Assembly: GCF_034111725.1 (NCBI RefSeq) | Contig: NZ_JAWUWR010000069.1 | Coordinates: 1-64,000 of the forward strand | Origin: Thalassolituus sp034111725 | GTDB lineage: Bacteria; Pseudomonadota; Gammaproteobacteria; Pseudomonadales; Oceanobacteraceae | Direction of reading: 5' to 3' | Length of the DNA stretch: 64,000 nt | In this document: piece after piece, positions 63,413-64,000 of the stretch | How positions within the stretch are numbered: the first letter of the stretch is position 1 | Layout of the letters: every line of letters starts with the position of its first letter | Program-made: the position numbers and the translations under genes | Notes under the pieces: generated by a model | The model's input: only the letters and a program-made list of their open reading frames with translations | Told to the model about the DNA's origin: nothing | Databases searched by the model: none

Positions 63413-64000
63413 GTGAACCAAGGATCTAATGGTAAGACCTTAACGCTAACCATCGACAACATGACGTCGGATGGTCAAGGCGTCGCGCGTTCTGGACGCG
63501 ATGTGTATTTTGTTCCTGGTGCAATTCCGGGCGAGCAGGTCGAAGCGCGTATCGAAAAGCGCAGTAAAAAGATCTGGCACTCGCGTTTGTTAAAAGTGAT
63601 TACGCCATCTGAATATCGCGTGCCTGCACCTTGCCCACATTATTTGCGTTGCGGTGGCTGCGATATGCAGCACATGACCTACGAGCGCCAAGTCGAATTT
63701 AAACAAGATCGCGTCGCGCGTGAATTGGCGCGCCAAGGTGTCGCAGTCAGCGACTGGGCCGCACCAATTGTTGCGGAGCCGTGGGGTTATCGCCGCAAGG
63801 CGCGCTGAGGGGTGCGATATAGCAAAGAGCAAAACACGAACTTTGTTGGCTTCCGTGAAGGCGCTTCCCACCACATTAGTAATGTCGATCGCTGTGCGGT
63901 ATTGCCTGATCATCCGGCATTGGAGTGGCAAGACTGGCGGCCATTATTAAATTCGTTAGATGCGCGTGCTCTCGTGACCCAAATTGAAGTGATTGCTGCT
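63413..64000 (+). pseudogene. rlmD: 23S rRNA (uracil-1939-C5)-methyltransferase RlmD, interrupted by an in-frame TGA
   Basis: RlmD (RumA) methylates U1939 of 23S rRNA. The frame opens with GTG and encodes a TRAM domain (LTIDNMTSDGQGVARSGRD) and the iron-sulfur cysteines in CPHYLRCGGCDMQH, but hits TGA at 63806-63808 after GYRRKAR. In the same frame the sequence continues as GVRYSKEQNTNFVGFREGAS to the window end without another stop, matching the expected RlmD continuation (RKARLGVRY), so one Leu codon appears changed to TGA. A point mutation or sequencing error is more likely than recoding. The 3' part is outside the window. Confidence 0.8.

Noticed and set aside
63806..63808. Selenocysteine codon in rlmD
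   Set aside because: The position corresponds to a Leu in relatives, the neighbouring residues are not a selenoprotein context, and no clear SECIS-like hairpin is seen directly after it.
1..64000. tRNA, rRNA, insertion sequences or prophage
   Set aside because: Reading the intergenic gaps I found no cloverleaf-like sequence, transposase, integrase or terminal repeats.

Overview
The window is about 64 kb from a marine-type gammaproteobacterium. The right-hand 17 kb carries sdhE-ygfX, nadB, rpoE-rseA-rseB-rseC-mucD, lepA, rnc-era-recO-pdxJ-acpS, barA/gacS, cysM and rlmD, an order typical of Pseudomonas and Oceanospirillales relatives. TonB receptors, FadL, beta-oxidation enzymes and a multi-gene TonB energiser fit an aquatic heterotroph. 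I do not assign a genus. I see no rRNA, tRNA, insertion sequence, prophage or CRISPR array.

Region 1 (1-6.5 kb): a fatty acid desaturase (cut by the left edge) and a TIM-barrel isomerase-like protein lie divergent from a small winged-helix regulator. Next comes a five-gene minus-strand operon: circularly permuted ATP-grasp, alpha-E protein, transglutaminase-like protein, the proteasome-like protease Anbu, and an FMN reductase. The first four form a conserved but functionally unresolved cluster. Here the transglutaminase-like member has Ser where the catalytic Cys is expected.

Region 2 (6.7-17.5 kb): hemH, a crotonase, then a minus-strand block with a TonB receptor and two exported phosphatases (PhoD-like and alkaline-phosphatase-like). 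The receptor has a candidate Pho box and a leader in which an 11-bp hairpin covers its ribosome binding site. An ABC exporter, ornithine decarboxylase and a periplasmic binding protein follow.

Region 3 (17.5-26.3 kb): an RsmB/NOP methyltransferase, an AraC regulator divergent from a metal-dependent hydrolase, a PhnA-type zinc-ribbon protein, thiopurine methyltransferase, trmO, a FadL porin and a DUF2333 protein.

Region 4 (26.5-41.1 kb): the most distinctive part. A 1187-residue lipoprotein joins a di-haem cytochrome c peroxidase/MauG module to FG-GAP/VCBS repeats and an UnbV/ASPIC tail, and is coupled to a LysR regulator. A large TonB receptor with a near-consensus Pho box, a beta-helix-like lipoprotein, and a six-gene energiser operon (DUF3450, TtpC-like, ExbB, ExbD, TonB, TPR) headed by four Pho-box-like heptamers follow. 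With region 2 this suggests phosphate-limitation control of two TonB-dependent uptake routes (inference).

Region 5 (41.1-64 kb): small metabolic genes, a frameshifted GNAT, the conserved housekeeping blocks including a sigma-E promoter before rpoE, and at the right edge an rlmD reading frame interrupted by an in-frame TGA. lepB is missing from its usual place after lepA.
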